Shown: in pieces, positions 26,139 to 34,135 of the stretch
Numbering within the stretch: position 1 is the stretch's first letter
Layout of the letters: the number at the start of each line of letters is the position of its first letter
Assembly (NCBI RefSeq): GCF_000429865.1
Contig: NZ_AUCR01000001.1
Span: 124,001-188,000, forward strand
Reading direction: 5' to 3'
DNA length: 64,000 nucleotides
DNA from: Cucumibacter marinus DSM 18995
GTDB lineage: Bacteria > Pseudomonadota > Alphaproteobacteria > Rhizobiales > Devosiaceae
Made by a program: the position numbers and the translations under genes
Notes under the pieces: generated by a model
Databases searched by the model: none
Told to the model about the DNA's origin: nothing
The model's input: only the letters and a program-made list of their open reading frames with translations

Positions 26139-27028
26139 GTGCGATCACGTTCAGCCGTGTGTCGCCGGGATCGACGGTACAGGACGAGGGCCGGCCTGGT
26201 AAACGCGTCTACGGTGCCGCTGCCGGCGGCCCCATGGATCGCGGCGCTTTCCTCGAAGGCGGGCGTCTGCTGACGGAGAAGGCCGGCTCCGCCGCACTCG
26301 AGCTGGGCATGTTGGGCGCCGATTTCACCTATGCCGGCGCAGGCGCGCAAATGGCGGTCTCGGGCGGCGATTTCAAGATCCTGATCAACGGCCAGCAGCG
26401 TGGATGGCCGGGCCTGCATCAGCTTGAAGACGGGGACAGGGTCGAGATCACGACCGGCCAATCCGGCCTTTATGGCTATGCGCGTTTCGACCGCGAGATC
26501 GATATCGAACCGGTGATGGGCAGCCGGTCGGCCAACCTTATGGCGGGGCTCGGTGGCGGCGCGCTCACGGCCGGCGACCGCATCGGATTCTTGCAGGCGT
26601 CGAATAGCCCCCCGGGCGACACCTCTGGCAGTCCTTGGCTCGAGGGGCCAATCCGGGTGCTGCCAGGTCTTCACGCCTCATTGCTTGGATCGCGCTGGGC
26701 TGACCTTTTCGACGCCGACTTCGAAATCACGTCCCGATTTGACCGTATGGGCATCCGGCTCAACGACCGGAACGGTTTCTTTGCCGAATTTGACGCCGGT
26801 TCGCTGGTCTCCGATTTCGTGGTGCCCGGGGATGTGCAGATCCTGGGCGATGGGACACCTGTTATCCTGATGCGTGACCACCAGCCGACAGGCGGCTATC
26901 CCCGCGTGGCCACGGTAATATCAGCAGAGCTCGACCGGCTGGCGCAGATGCGGCCGGGGACCCGGCTGCAGTTCCAGCCCGCTACGCTTGCCGAGGCCCA
27001 GCGCCTGGCGCGTGGAGGCGCAGCATGA
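26135..27028 (+). CDS. pxpC: 5-oxoprolinase subunit PxpC (KipA-like)
   Basis: A 297-aa allophanate-hydrolase-subunit-2 family protein. The N-terminus VSPGSTVQDEGRPG and the central GLGGGALTAGDRIGF, followed near the C-terminus by MRDHQPTGGYPRVATV, are the usual family landmarks. It forms a complex with PxpB that phosphorylates 5-oxoproline for ring opening. The ATG at 26135 overlaps the pxpB stop (ATGA); the longer frame upstream reads through pxpB without homology. It overlaps pxpA by 4 bp at its end. Confidence 0.92.
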   Translation: MSAITFSRVSPGSTVQDEGRPGKRVYGAAAGGPMDRGAFLEGGRLLTEKAGSAALELGMLGADFTYAGAGAQMAVSGGDFKILINGQQRGWPGLHQLEDGDRVEITTGQSGLYGYARFDREIDIEPVMGSRSANLMAGLGGGALTAGDRIGFLQASNSPPGDTSGSPWLEGPIRVLPGLHASLLGSRWADLFDADFEITSRFDRMGIRLNDRNGFFAEFDAGSLVSDFVVPGDVQILGDGTPVILMRDHQPTGGYPRVATVISAELDRLAQMRPGTRLQFQPATLAEAQRLARGGAA

Positions 27029-27768
27029 AGACGATCGATCTCAATGCCGATCTCGGCGAGGGAATGGGCGACGATGACGCCATGTTCGAGATCGTGACCA
27101 GCGCCAGTATCGCCTGTGGCGGACATGCCGGCACGCGCAAGACCATTCGGCACGCCCTGCAGCAGGCCAGGAAGCACGGCGTCATCATTGGTGCCCACCC
27201 CGGCTATGAAGACAGAGAGAATTTCGGGCGAGTGCCGCTCGAGTTGAGCGAAAGCGAACTCGAGGATCAGGTCACCCGGCAGCTTGAAGGCATGATCGAG
27301 ATCGCGATCGAGGAGCAGGCGGACGTTCGGTATGTCAAGTTGCACGGCGCGCTCGCGAACCTTGCATCAACCGATGAAAAGACGGCCGAGGCCGCTTTCA
27401 AGGCGGTCGCCCGGATATCAGAGGACTTCGCGATCCTGGCGCTCGAAAGCAGCGCGCAGGAACGGGTGGCTCGGGATCTCGGCCTCGAGGTCTTCACCGA
27501 AGCCTATGCGGACCGGCGCTACGGACCCGATGGGCTGCTGTTGTCCCGGCGGCGGGCGAATTCGGTAATTACCGAACCGGACGATGTGGTCGAGCAATGC
27601 CTCCGACTTGCGGAACGCCACGAAATCGTGGCAGCGGAGGGCTCTGTTCTCACCAGCAAGGCACAGTCGATCTGCCTGCATGGTGACACCAAGAACGCTG
27701 TGGCGCTGGCAAAGGCGGTGCGCGCCGCACTGGAGGAGGCCGGCGTTTCGGTTTCGAGTTTTATCTGA
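27025..27768 (+). CDS. pxpA: 5-oxoprolinase subunit PxpA (LamB/YcsF family)
   Basis: A 247-aa LamB/YcsF-family protein of usual length. The N-terminal metal-binding segment [24 protein letters not shown] near residue 35, [14 protein letters not shown] near 60, [12 protein letters not shown] near 105 and [17 protein letters not shown] near 160 are all conserved. It is the catalytic hydrolase subunit of 5-oxoprolinase, returning glutamate from spontaneously cyclised glutamine or glutamate. It is translationally coupled to pxpC. Confidence 0.93.
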   Translation: MKTIDLNADLGEGMGDDDAMFEIVTSASIACGGHAGTRKTIRHALQQARKHGVIIGAHPGYEDRENFGRVPLELSESELEDQVTRQLEGMIEIAIEEQADVRYVKLHGALANLASTDEKTAEAAFKAVARISEDFAILALESSAQERVARDLGLEVFTEAYADRRYGPDGLLLSRRRANSVITEPDDVVEQCLRLAERHEIVAAEGSVLTSKAQSICLHGDTKNAVALAKAVRAALEEAGVSVSSFI

Positions 27769-27796
27769 TCAGGGCAAATGGGCAGGGGACAAGGGC

Positions 27797-28699
27797 ATGA
27801 CTGCGACCAGAATTGACGGCAAGAGCTTCGCGGCGGGGCTGCGCGAGAGGATTGCGAGCCATGTTGCGAGCTTGAAGGCCGATCATGGGCTGGTGCCGGG
27901 GCTGGCGGTCGTCATTGTGGGCGAAGACCCGGCAAGCCAGGTTTATGTGCGCAACAAGGCCAAGCAGACCGAAGAGGTCGGCATGGCCTCGTTCAAACAT
28001 GAGTTGCCTGCGGATACTTCAGAAGCGGATTTGCTGGCGCTGATCGACAAGCTCAACAACGATCCGGCGGTACACGGGATTCTGGTTCAGATGCCGGTGC
28101 CCGACCAGATCAATCCCAAGGCGGTCATCAATGCCATCGAACCGGCCAAGGATGTCGACTGCTTCACGCCGGTGAATGTGGGCAAGCTGACGATTGGCGA
28201 TCCTGCGCCGGTCTCGTGTACGCCACTTGGCTGCCTGATGTTGCTGCGCGACAGCCTCGGCGACCTGACCGGCAAGCATGCGGTGATCATCGGGCGCTCG
28301 AACCTTGTCGGCAAGCCGATGGCGCAGCTCCTTCTACGCGACAACTGTACGGTGACGATCGCGCATTCGCGCACTGCGGATCTGCCCGGGGTCTGCCGGC
28401 AGGCCGATATCGTTGTCGCAGCGGTCGGCCGGGCCGAAATGGTCAAGGGCGACTGGATCAAGCCCGGCGCGACAGTGATCGATGTGGGCATCAACCGTAT
28501 CGATGCCCCCGAGCGTGGCGAAGGCAAGACCCGGCTCGTGGGCGATGTGGCGTTCGAGGAAGCTTCCGAGAAGGCTGCCGCGATCACACCGGTGCCTGGT
28601 GGGGTCGGGCCGATGACTATCGCCTGCTTGCTCGCGAATACGGTGACGGCGATGTGCCTTGCCAATGGCATTGAGCCGCCCAGGGATTTGACGGCCTAG
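27797..28699 (+). CDS. folD: Bifunctional methylene-H4folate dehydrogenase / methenyl-H4folate cyclohydrolase
   Basis: A 300-aa FolD. The active-site tyrosine and lysine are in [14 protein letters not shown], followed by [12 protein letters not shown] and [12 protein letters not shown]. The NADP-binding loop is [14 protein letters not shown] and the family ends with [16 protein letters not shown]. It interconverts 5,10-methylene- and 10-formyl-tetrahydrofolate in the cytoplasm. The ATG at 27797 follows AAGGG at 27791-27795. It is 28 bp after pxpA. One-carbon folate units from this pool could feed the methionine synthase operon starting 6 kb away, through MetF encoded elsewhere. Confidence 0.96.
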   Translation: MTATRIDGKSFAAGLRERIASHVASLKADHGLVPGLAVVIVGEDPASQVYVRNKAKQTEEVGMASFKHELPADTSEADLLALIDKLNNDPAVHGILVQMPVPDQINPKAVINAIEPAKDVDCFTPVNVGKLTIGDPAPVSCTPLGCLMLLRDSLGDLTGKHAVIIGRSNLVGKPMAQLLLRDNCTVTIAHSRTADLPGVCRQADIVVAAVGRAEMVKGDWIKPGATVIDVGINRIDAPERGEGKTRLVGDVAFEEASEKAAAITPVPGGVGPMTIACLLANTVTAMCLANGIEPPRDLTA

Positions 28700-28714
28700 T
28701 TTGCCCTCAGGATA

Positions 28715-28825
28715 GAACCTCGTCCTTCGACAAGCTCAGGAGGAGGTTCCATCCACCGCGCTGTCCCGGACCCGATCAGGGACCTCGTAGCGATAGTCGG
28801 ACCGGCCCCGGATCAAGTCCGGGGC
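28715..28825. repeat. REP-like composite of three hairpins between folD and nuclease gene
   Basis: Three inverted repeats lie in tandem. The first is 28715-28749 (GAACCTCGTCCT paired with AGGAGGAGGTTC, loop TCGACAAGCTC). The second is 28763-28783 (GTCCC/GGGAC). The third, 28805-28825, has perfect 8-bp arms GCCCCGGA/TCCGGGGC around TCAAG. The sequences CCTTCGACAAGCTCAGGA and CCCCGGATCAAGTCCGGGG are of the type dispersed widely between alphaproteobacterial genes. Lying between convergent genes, the hairpins may also terminate transcription or protect mRNA 3' ends. Confidence 0.75.
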
Positions 28826-28875
28826 GGCATGGGTCGACTGGCTCATTCTGATGGCTCCGTGACACTCAAGGGCGC

Positions 28876-29421
28876 CTAGCACCAGCTGCCCCGGCGGCCG
28901 GACCAGGTGCGGGCAAGGCCTTCTGTCACGAGGATCTGGCCGAGGGAAACGCCATCCCGCTCAAGCACGCGAAGCTTGCGGCCATAGCGGTCCGCATCGC
29001 GTGCGCCGTCGCGCACCACGTCGAACGGGCCTTCATTCACAAGGGCGATCAGCCTGCGCTTGGCTTCGTGCCCGAGCCGGCGCTCGCTGGCGCATTCGGG
29101 TGTGCTGATCTCCGGGGTGTTGATGTCGGTGAGGCGGATCTTTTCGCCATCGATCCACAGGGTGTCGCCATCGACGAAACAGTTGATGCGGTTGGATGAA
29201 GGGCAGGACGCGAACTTCGGGGACGCGATGGTCTGCATCACCTTTCGGTCGAGCAGGAAATCGGCGACCGGTTTGAGGTCGCCCCGCAGCAAAAGAGTGC
29301 CAACGCCTGCGCTGACGGCGAAAGCGATCAGCGATGGCAGCACCGTCGCGAGCAGGCGCGATGACCTGCGAATGCCCCTTCGCTGACTGCCGTAGCGTGT
29401 CGCCAAGACGATGCCATTCAC
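28876..29421 (-). CDS. Membrane-anchored thermonuclease-like (SNase) family protein
   Basis: A 181-aa staphylococcal-nuclease-fold protein. One N-terminal membrane helix (LLATVLPSLIAFAVSAGVGT, about residues 24-43) anchors it, probably facing the periplasm. The catalytic pattern is present: arginine and glutamate in KIRLTDINTPE, a metal-binding aspartate in VDGDTLWIDG, and the second arginine in DRYGRKLRVL. Four cysteines could form disulfides. SNase proteins cleave DNA or RNA with Ca2+. It lies downstream of the methionine synthase operon on the same strand, with an 86-bp gap, and is probably unrelated to it. Confidence 0.88.
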   Translation of the reverse strand: MNGIVLATRYGSQRRGIRRSSRLLATVLPSLIAFAVSAGVGTLLLRGDLKPVADFLLDRKVMQTIASPKFASCPSSNRINCFVDGDTLWIDGEKIRLTDINTPEISTPECASERRLGHEAKRRLIALVNEGPFDVVRDGARDADRYGRKLRVLERDGVSLGQILVTEGLARTWSGRRGSWC

Positions 29422-29507
29422 CGATTGCCAGCCCAGACAATGGACCTGGGGCGGTGAAACTGCGGTTAAGACGGTGGGTTCGATATTGGGGTGACTACCT
29501 AGACCGT

Positions 29508-31535
29508 CTAGCGTTCGCGGCGGCGACGGCGTCTGGGCCGATCACCCGGCTGGGCGGCTGGTTCCAGCGGGGCCAGGTCAAAATGCGTGCGCGTCTTGAC
29601 GAATGGGTCGGCAGAGTTCGGCAGGCCCATGGCGGCGACGAAATGCTCCTGGAACTTGGGTTCGAGGGCCGTCTCGATCTTGGTGACCGCCCGCACTTCA
29701 CGCTCGATTTCCCGGCGTTGCGCGACGTCCAGCAACGCGGTGAGGGCGCCCTGACCGGCAGCATTGCCGACAGCGGTGACGTTCTCGACTGCGCAATCGG
29801 GGACGAGGCCCAGCAACAGGGCATATGCCGGGTCGATATATGACCCGAAGGCGCCGGCGAGCTTGATCTCGCCGAGTTCGCTCAGATCGGCCTTGTCCAT
29901 CAAGAGCCGGACACCCGCATAGAGCGCCGCCTTGGCGAGCTGGATCGCGCGCACATCATTCTGGGTGATGGTGAGGCGAGGATTGCTGTCGTTGAGCACA
30001 TAGGACCAGGTCCGGCCGTTCTCGACGAGATAGGGCGCTTCCGCCTCGGTCCGCGGGGCTCGGATAATGCCATCGGGCGAGAGAATGCCTGCGCGCAGCA
30101 TCTCGCCGATGATCTCGATGATGCCAGAGCCGCAAATCCCGGTGACGCCGGTGGCCTTGGACGCGCCGAAAAATTCGGGACGGTCGGACCAGAACTCGGT
30201 GCCGATGATCTTGAAGCTGGCCTTCAGGGTTTCGGGATCGATGCGAACGCGCTCGATGGCGCCGGGCGCAGCCCGTTGGCCGCAGGAAATCTCTGCACCC
30301 TCGAAAGCCGGTCCCGTCGGCGAGGAGGCGGCGTAGACCGCCTTGCCATCCCAAAGCAGGATTTCGGCATTGGTGCCGACATCGACGATCAGGACCGGAT
30401 GGTCTTCGCGCTGCGGGGCCTGCGCAAGCAGCACGGCGGCTGCGTCAGCCCCGACATGGCCGGCGATCAGCGGCAACAGATAGACCGAGGCCCCTTTGCC
30501 GAGCGAGATACCGATCTCATCGGCCCGGCAGCGCACGGCGTCGGACTGGACAAGCGCGAACGGCGCCTGTCCGAGTTCAGTCGGATCAAGGCCGAGAAAC
30601 AGGTGATGCATGATCGGGTTGGCCACGAACACCGCATCGAGCAGGGCACCGCGCGGCGTGCCGGACATCTTCAACAGGTCGCCGACCAGCGTGTTGATGG
30701 CCTTGCGAACGGCCTCGGTCAGGTTCTCGCGCCCGCCCTTGTTCATCATCACATAGGAGACGCGGCTCATCAGATCCTCGCCGAAGCGGATCTGAGGATT
30801 GGCGACACCGGTCGAGGCGAGGATTTCGCCGGTCATCAGGTCGACCAGATGAGCTGCGATCGTGGTCGAACCGATATCGACAGCGAGACCGGTCAGGGTT
30901 TCGTTGTATCCGGGCAGGATCGACACAATCTCGGGGCGGTCGCCGGCGGTGTTGACGGCGGCCGTGACTTTCCAGTCCGCCTTTCTCAGCGTGCGCTGCA
31001 GGGTTTGCAGCAAGTCGAAGCGAATCCTGACGTTTTCGAGATCGAAACTTGATTCAATTGCTGAAACCAACCGGTCGGCATCGCCCAGCGGGTTGTGCAT
31101 GTCGGACTCTTCGACCTCGACATAGCAGAGCCGGACCGCCGGATGTCGATGCATGCCGACAGTGGTCGCATCCTTGCGGATTGTCTGGCCCGCAATGCGG
31201 AAGGCATCGGGCACATCGACAACCAGATCGCCCTCGATCGTCGCCAGGCAGGAGAGCCGATTCTCGGGATCGACGTTCTTGTTGGCCGCGCATTCACGCT
31301 CGGTCGTGCCTGCGGGCGAAAGATGATCCGCAGCGCTCTTGACCTTGTGCTTGGCAAAATCGCCTTCGGCGACGGAAATCTGGCACTTGCCGCAGATGCC
31401 GCGGCCACCGCAGACGCTTTCGATATAGACACCAAGGTCGCGCGCGGCATCGAGCACAGGGGTACCGCGCGGGAAACGCCCGCGCTTGCCCGAGGGCTGA
31501 AAAACGATCAGCGCATCATTGGCGGCATCGGCCAC
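29508..31535 (-). CDS. RamA/RACo-like corrinoid reductive activator: [2Fe-2S] ferredoxin domain plus ASKHA ATPase
   Basis: A 675-aa protein. The N-terminal ferredoxin domain holds the cluster ligands C42, C48, C51 (VCGGRGICGKCQ) and C96 (LSCLA). It is followed by a linker domain and an actin-like ATPase domain (GLAVDIGSTTIAAHLVDL; LIVDVGTNAEILL; AGAFGSYIDPAYALLLGLVP), the DUF4445/RACo_C group. These proteins use ATP to reduce inactive Co(II) corrinoid back to Co(I). Here it would replace the missing MetH activation domain. I chose GTG at 31535 because GAAGGA stands 6 nt before it and it begins just after the upstream stop; an ATG at 31688 would overlap the methyltransferase gene by 131 bp. 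The protein ends in an arginine-rich tail (GDRPRRRRRRER). Confidence 0.88.
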   Translation of the reverse strand: MADAANDALIVFQPSGKRGRFPRGTPVLDAARDLGVYIESVCGGRGICGKCQISVAEGDFAKHKVKSAADHLSPAGTTERECAANKNVDPENRLSCLATIEGDLVVDVPDAFRIAGQTIRKDATTVGMHRHPAVRLCYVEVEESDMHNPLGDADRLVSAIESSFDLENVRIRFDLLQTLQRTLRKADWKVTAAVNTAGDRPEIVSILPGYNETLTGLAVDIGSTTIAAHLVDLMTGEILASTGVANPQIRFGEDLMSRVSYVMMNKGGRENLTEAVRKAINTLVGDLLKMSGTPRGALLDAVFVANPIMHHLFLGLDPTELGQAPFALVQSDAVRCRADEIGISLGKGASVYLLPLIAGHVGADAAAVLLAQAPQREDHPVLIVDVGTNAEILLWDGKAVYAASSPTGPAFEGAEISCGQRAAPGAIERVRIDPETLKASFKIIGTEFWSDRPEFFGASKATGVTGICGSGIIEIIGEMLRAGILSPDGIIRAPRTEAEAPYLVENGRTWSYVLNDSNPRLTITQNDVRAIQLAKAALYAGVRLLMDKADLSELGEIKLAGAFGSYIDPAYALLLGLVPDCAVENVTAVGNAAGQGALTALLDVAQRREIEREVRAVTKIETALEPKFQEHFVAAMGLPNSADPFVKTRTHFDLAPLEPAAQPGDRPRRRRRRER

Positions 31536-31547
31536 GGCAGATCCTTC
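31533..31547 (-). promoter_or_regulatory. Ribosome-binding site deciding the GTG start of the corrinoid activator
   Basis: On the minus strand, GAAGGA (31547-31542) lies 6 nt before GTG (31535-31533). This falls in the 22-bp gap after the methyltransferase stop codon (31560-31558). The spacing supports GTG as the start instead of the distant ATG at 31688. Confidence 0.7.
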
Positions 31548-31557
31548 GCAGTTGGGG

Positions 31558-32475
31558 TCAACCCCGGGCGCGGCGGCGGCCGGAACGGCGGCCACGGCGG
31601 CCTTCGCCGCCTTCTTCGCCTTCAGGCGCGGCAGGTCGGTTGGCGGAAAGCCAGGCCATGCAGTCCGGGTCAAAGCCGTTGAGCACATTGGCAGCGCGCA
31701 CGGCGTCCATCTGCTCCTTATGCAGCGGGCTCATGATCGCGGAGGTCATGCCGCAGGCCGAAGCCATGGCGATGAAGGTGCCGGTCATGGTGTGGCGGTT
31801 GGGAATGCCAAAGCCCACATTCGACGCACCGCAGGTGGTGTTGACCTTGAGCTCCTCGCGCAGGCGGCGCACCAGGCGGAAAACCTGGGTTCCGGCATCG
31901 TTCATGGCGCCGACCGGCATGACAAGCGGGTCGACGATAACGTCTGAACGCGGGATGCCGTGATCTTCGGCGCGCTCGACAATCTTCTTGGCGACTGCGT
32001 ACCGCACATCGGGGTCGGTCGAGATACCGGTCTCGTCATTCGAGATGGCAACGACAGCAGCACCGTGTTTCTTGACCAGCGGCAGGACGCGCTCGAGGGA
32101 TTCATCCTCACCGGTCACCGAGTTAACGAGCGGCTTGCCCTGATAAACGGACAGGCCGGCCTCAAGAGCGTCGATGATCGAGGAGTCGATCGACAGCGGG
32201 ACGTCGGTGATCGACTGGATCAGCTGGATGCATTCAGCGAGGATTTTGGGTTCATCGGCCAGCGGCACCCCGGCATTGACGTCGAGCACGGTGGCACCGG
32301 CGGCAACCTGCGCCAGCGCATCGGCCTGAACGGTGTCGTAATTGCCTTCCTTCATCTCGGCAGCGAGCTTCTTGCGGCCGGTGGGATTGATCTTCTCGCC
32401 GATCACGCAGAAGGGCTGATCGAACCCGATCACGACTTCCTTGGTGGGCGAGGAGAGGGTGGTCCTGACGGTCAT
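31558..32475 (-). CDS. Methyltetrahydrofolate:corrinoid methyltransferase (pterin-binding MetH-domain protein)
   Basis: A 305-aa pterin-binding (DHPS-like TIM barrel) methyltransferase corresponding to the folate domain of MetH and to MtvB/AcsE. Landmarks are FCVIGEKINPTGRKKLAAEM, ATVLDVNAGVP, PLSIDSS, NSVTGEDESLERVLPLVKKH, VDPLVMPVGA and the asparagine-rich CGASNVGFGIPNRH. It transfers the methyl of 5-methyl-tetrahydrofolate to the Co(I) corrinoid protein encoded three genes upstream. After residue about 280 it switches to a Gly/Arg tail (GRRGRRSGRRRARG). It follows the PF13769-type gene by 8 bp. Confidence 0.92.
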   Translation of the reverse strand: MTVRTTLSSPTKEVVIGFDQPFCVIGEKINPTGRKKLAAEMKEGNYDTVQADALAQVAAGATVLDVNAGVPLADEPKILAECIQLIQSITDVPLSIDSSIIDALEAGLSVYQGKPLVNSVTGEDESLERVLPLVKKHGAAVVAISNDETGISTDPDVRYAVAKKIVERAEDHGIPRSDVIVDPLVMPVGAMNDAGTQVFRLVRRLREELKVNTTCGASNVGFGIPNRHTMTGTFIAMASACGMTSAIMSPLHKEQMDAVRAANVLNGFDPDCMAWLSANRPAAPEGEEGGEGRRGRRSGRRRARG

Positions 32476-32483
32476 GGGGTGTC

Positions 32484-32783
32484 CTATGCTTCGCTACCGC
32501 CGCGTTCGGCCAGTTCGGCCAGCCGCTTGGCGGAATATTCGGTTTCGATTCTTTCGGCCAGCGCCTCGATGGCGGCCTCGAGGTCATCGCCTTCGAGCTC
32601 AACGGGTGCCTTGCGCCATTCCTCGAGATAGGCGTCGGTATCCGAGGCGCCCGATTTCATCGCCGCCTTGTCAACCGCAACCAGGAAGCGCGGCGCAAGG
32701 GCCCGCTTTTTGGCCTTGCGGCCCTTCCCGGCAACGATCTGGGTCGGGATGTCGCGCCAGTAGATGATCTGGGCATCGCTCAT
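32484..32783 (-). CDS. Small PF13769 'virulence factor'-type protein of the corrinoid operon
   Basis: A 99-aa protein. The N-terminal IIYWRDIPTQIVAGKGRKAK and the following FLVAVDKAAMKSGASDTDAY and LEEWRKAPVE match what I remember of the PF13769 'virulence factor' family; the family name reflects annotation history, not a shown role. No signal peptide or membrane segment, so it is cytoplasmic. It overlaps the DUF1638 gene by 4 bp and precedes the pterin methyltransferase by 8 bp. Its fixed place inside the split methionine synthase operon suggests an accessory role in assembly or cobalamin handling. This is inference. Confidence 0.8.
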   Translation of the reverse strand: MSDAQIIYWRDIPTQIVAGKGRKAKKRALAPRFLVAVDKAAMKSGASDTDAYLEEWRKAPVELEGDDLEAAIEALAERIETEYSAKRLAELAERGGSEA

Positions 32784-33397
32784 TGGGCAGCCTCCTTGAG
32801 AAAGGGCTCGAGCAGGCCGAAGCCGGTCTCGATCCGTTCGTAACGCAGGCCCAGCCGATCGGCGGCCTCACGGGCTTTGGCGTCGAGCTTTTCATCCGGG
32901 GTCTGCACAAGGTGCATCAACCGCGTGTAATTGCCGAAATAGGCTTCGAGCAGTTCGGGATGCCGGTCGAGCCCCAATGGCTTGTAGACCAGCGTGTCGA
33001 ACTGGCGGGCGAGATAGTCGGTCAGATAGAAGGTGCCCGGCTCGCGGTCCTGCACTTCTTCAAACCGGTCGAGGCCCGTGAAGAAGGCATAGCAATGGGC
33101 ACCGGGCAGACGCTCGGCACCGTGCTTTTCAAGCACCTCGTCGAGTTTGCCGGCAGTGCCGCAATCGCCATAGCCGGCGAACAAGACCTCGCAGCGCGAG
33201 GACAGCTCGTGCATGGCCTTGTCGACCGCCGCCGGGATATCGCGGGGCGTGTTGTGCAGGGCAGCCGGCAGGAACTTTACCTCGATATGCCTCAGGCCCG
33301 GCTGGTCGGCCAGGGCGAGCACTTCGCGTGCGAGCGCCCCGCAGGCCACTAGCCCCACGCGCTTCTGGCCGGCAGTGATGTCGGCGGTTGCTGTCAC
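32780..33397 (-). CDS. DUF1638 protein of the corrinoid methyltransferase operon
   Basis: A 205-aa DUF1638-family protein. Visible landmarks are GLVACGALAREVLAL, FLPAALHNTPRDIPAAVDKA, VLFAGYGDCGTAGKLDEVL, GAHCYAFFTG and FYLTDYLARQFD. Conserved cysteines and histidines (C in VACGAL, H in ALHNTP, C in GDCGT, H and C in GAHCY) could bind metal. It sits 12 bp after the corrinoid protein gene. From memory, large-scale mutant fitness work linked DUF1638 to cobalamin-dependent methionine synthesis in marine alphaproteobacteria; the mechanism is not known to me. Confidence 0.88.
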   Translation of the reverse strand: MTATADITAGQKRVGLVACGALAREVLALADQPGLRHIEVKFLPAALHNTPRDIPAAVDKAMHELSSRCEVLFAGYGDCGTAGKLDEVLEKHGAERLPGAHCYAFFTGLDRFEEVQDREPGTFYLTDYLARQFDTLVYKPLGLDRHPELLEAYFGNYTRLMHLVQTPDEKLDAKAREAADRLGLRYERIETGFGLLEPFLKEAAQ

Positions 33398-33409
33398 AGT
33401 TTACTCCCG

Positions 33410-34096
33410 TCAGGCCCGCTGCGAGACGAGCCTTTTTGCGGTGTCGACGGCCACGGCGGCGTCCTTGCAATAGGCGTCCGCGCCGATGGCCTCACCGAAT
33501 TCCTCATTGAGCGGCGCTCCGCCGACCAGAACGATCAGCTGGTCGCGAATGCCCTTTTCCTTCAGCGTCTCGATGACGACCTTCATATAGGTCATGGTGG
33601 TCGTCAGCAGCGCCGACATGCCCAGGATATCGGGCTTATGTTCCTCGATGGCGGCGAGGAACTGGTCGACGTCGGTGTTGATGCCAAGGTCGATCACCTC
33701 GAATCCCGCGCCTTCCATCATCATGCCGACAAGGTTCTTGCCGATATCGTGGATATCGCCCTTGACGGTGCCGACCACCATCTTGCCCATTTTCGGCGCG
33801 CCGGTTTCTGTCAGCAGCGGCCTGAGGATGTGCATTCCCGCCTTCATGGCATTGGCCGCGAGCAGCACTTCGGGCACGAATAGAATGCCGTCGCGGAAGT
33901 CGTCGCCGACAACCTTCATACCGGAGACGAGTGCCTTGGTCAGAATGTCGTAGGGCGCCCATCCGCGTTCGAGCAGGATGTTGACGCCTTCCTCGATCTC
34001 TTCCTTCAGCCCGTCATAAAGGTCGTCCTGCATCTGCTCGACAAGTTCGTCGTCGGGCAGTTCGGACAGGATGATGTCGTCTTCCTCGTCGGCCAT
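33410..34096 (-). CDS. Corrinoid (cobalamin)-binding protein, MtbC/MetH-domain type
   Basis: A 228-aa methyltransferase-cognate corrinoid protein. The helical cap domain covers residues 20-95. The cobalamin-binding Rossmann domain carries the base-off motif D114-x-H116-x-x-G119 (VKGDIHDIGKNLV) with H116 as the lower cobalt ligand, followed by DILGMSALLTTTM and QLIVLVGGAPL. It would shuttle methyl groups from methyl-H4folate to homocysteine between the two methyltransferases of this operon. It follows the homocysteine methyltransferase gene by 39 bp. Confidence 0.93.
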   Translation of the reverse strand: MADEEDDIILSELPDDELVEQMQDDLYDGLKEEIEEGVNILLERGWAPYDILTKALVSGMKVVGDDFRDGILFVPEVLLAANAMKAGMHILRPLLTETGAPKMGKMVVGTVKGDIHDIGKNLVGMMMEGAGFEVIDLGINTDVDQFLAAIEEHKPDILGMSALLTTTMTYMKVVIETLKEKGIRDQLIVLVGGAPLNEEFGEAIGADAYCKDAAVAVDTAKRLVSQRA

Positions 34097-34135
34097 AAGT
34101 TCGCTCTGGGGGTAACTCGTCAGTTGCTAATGCGT

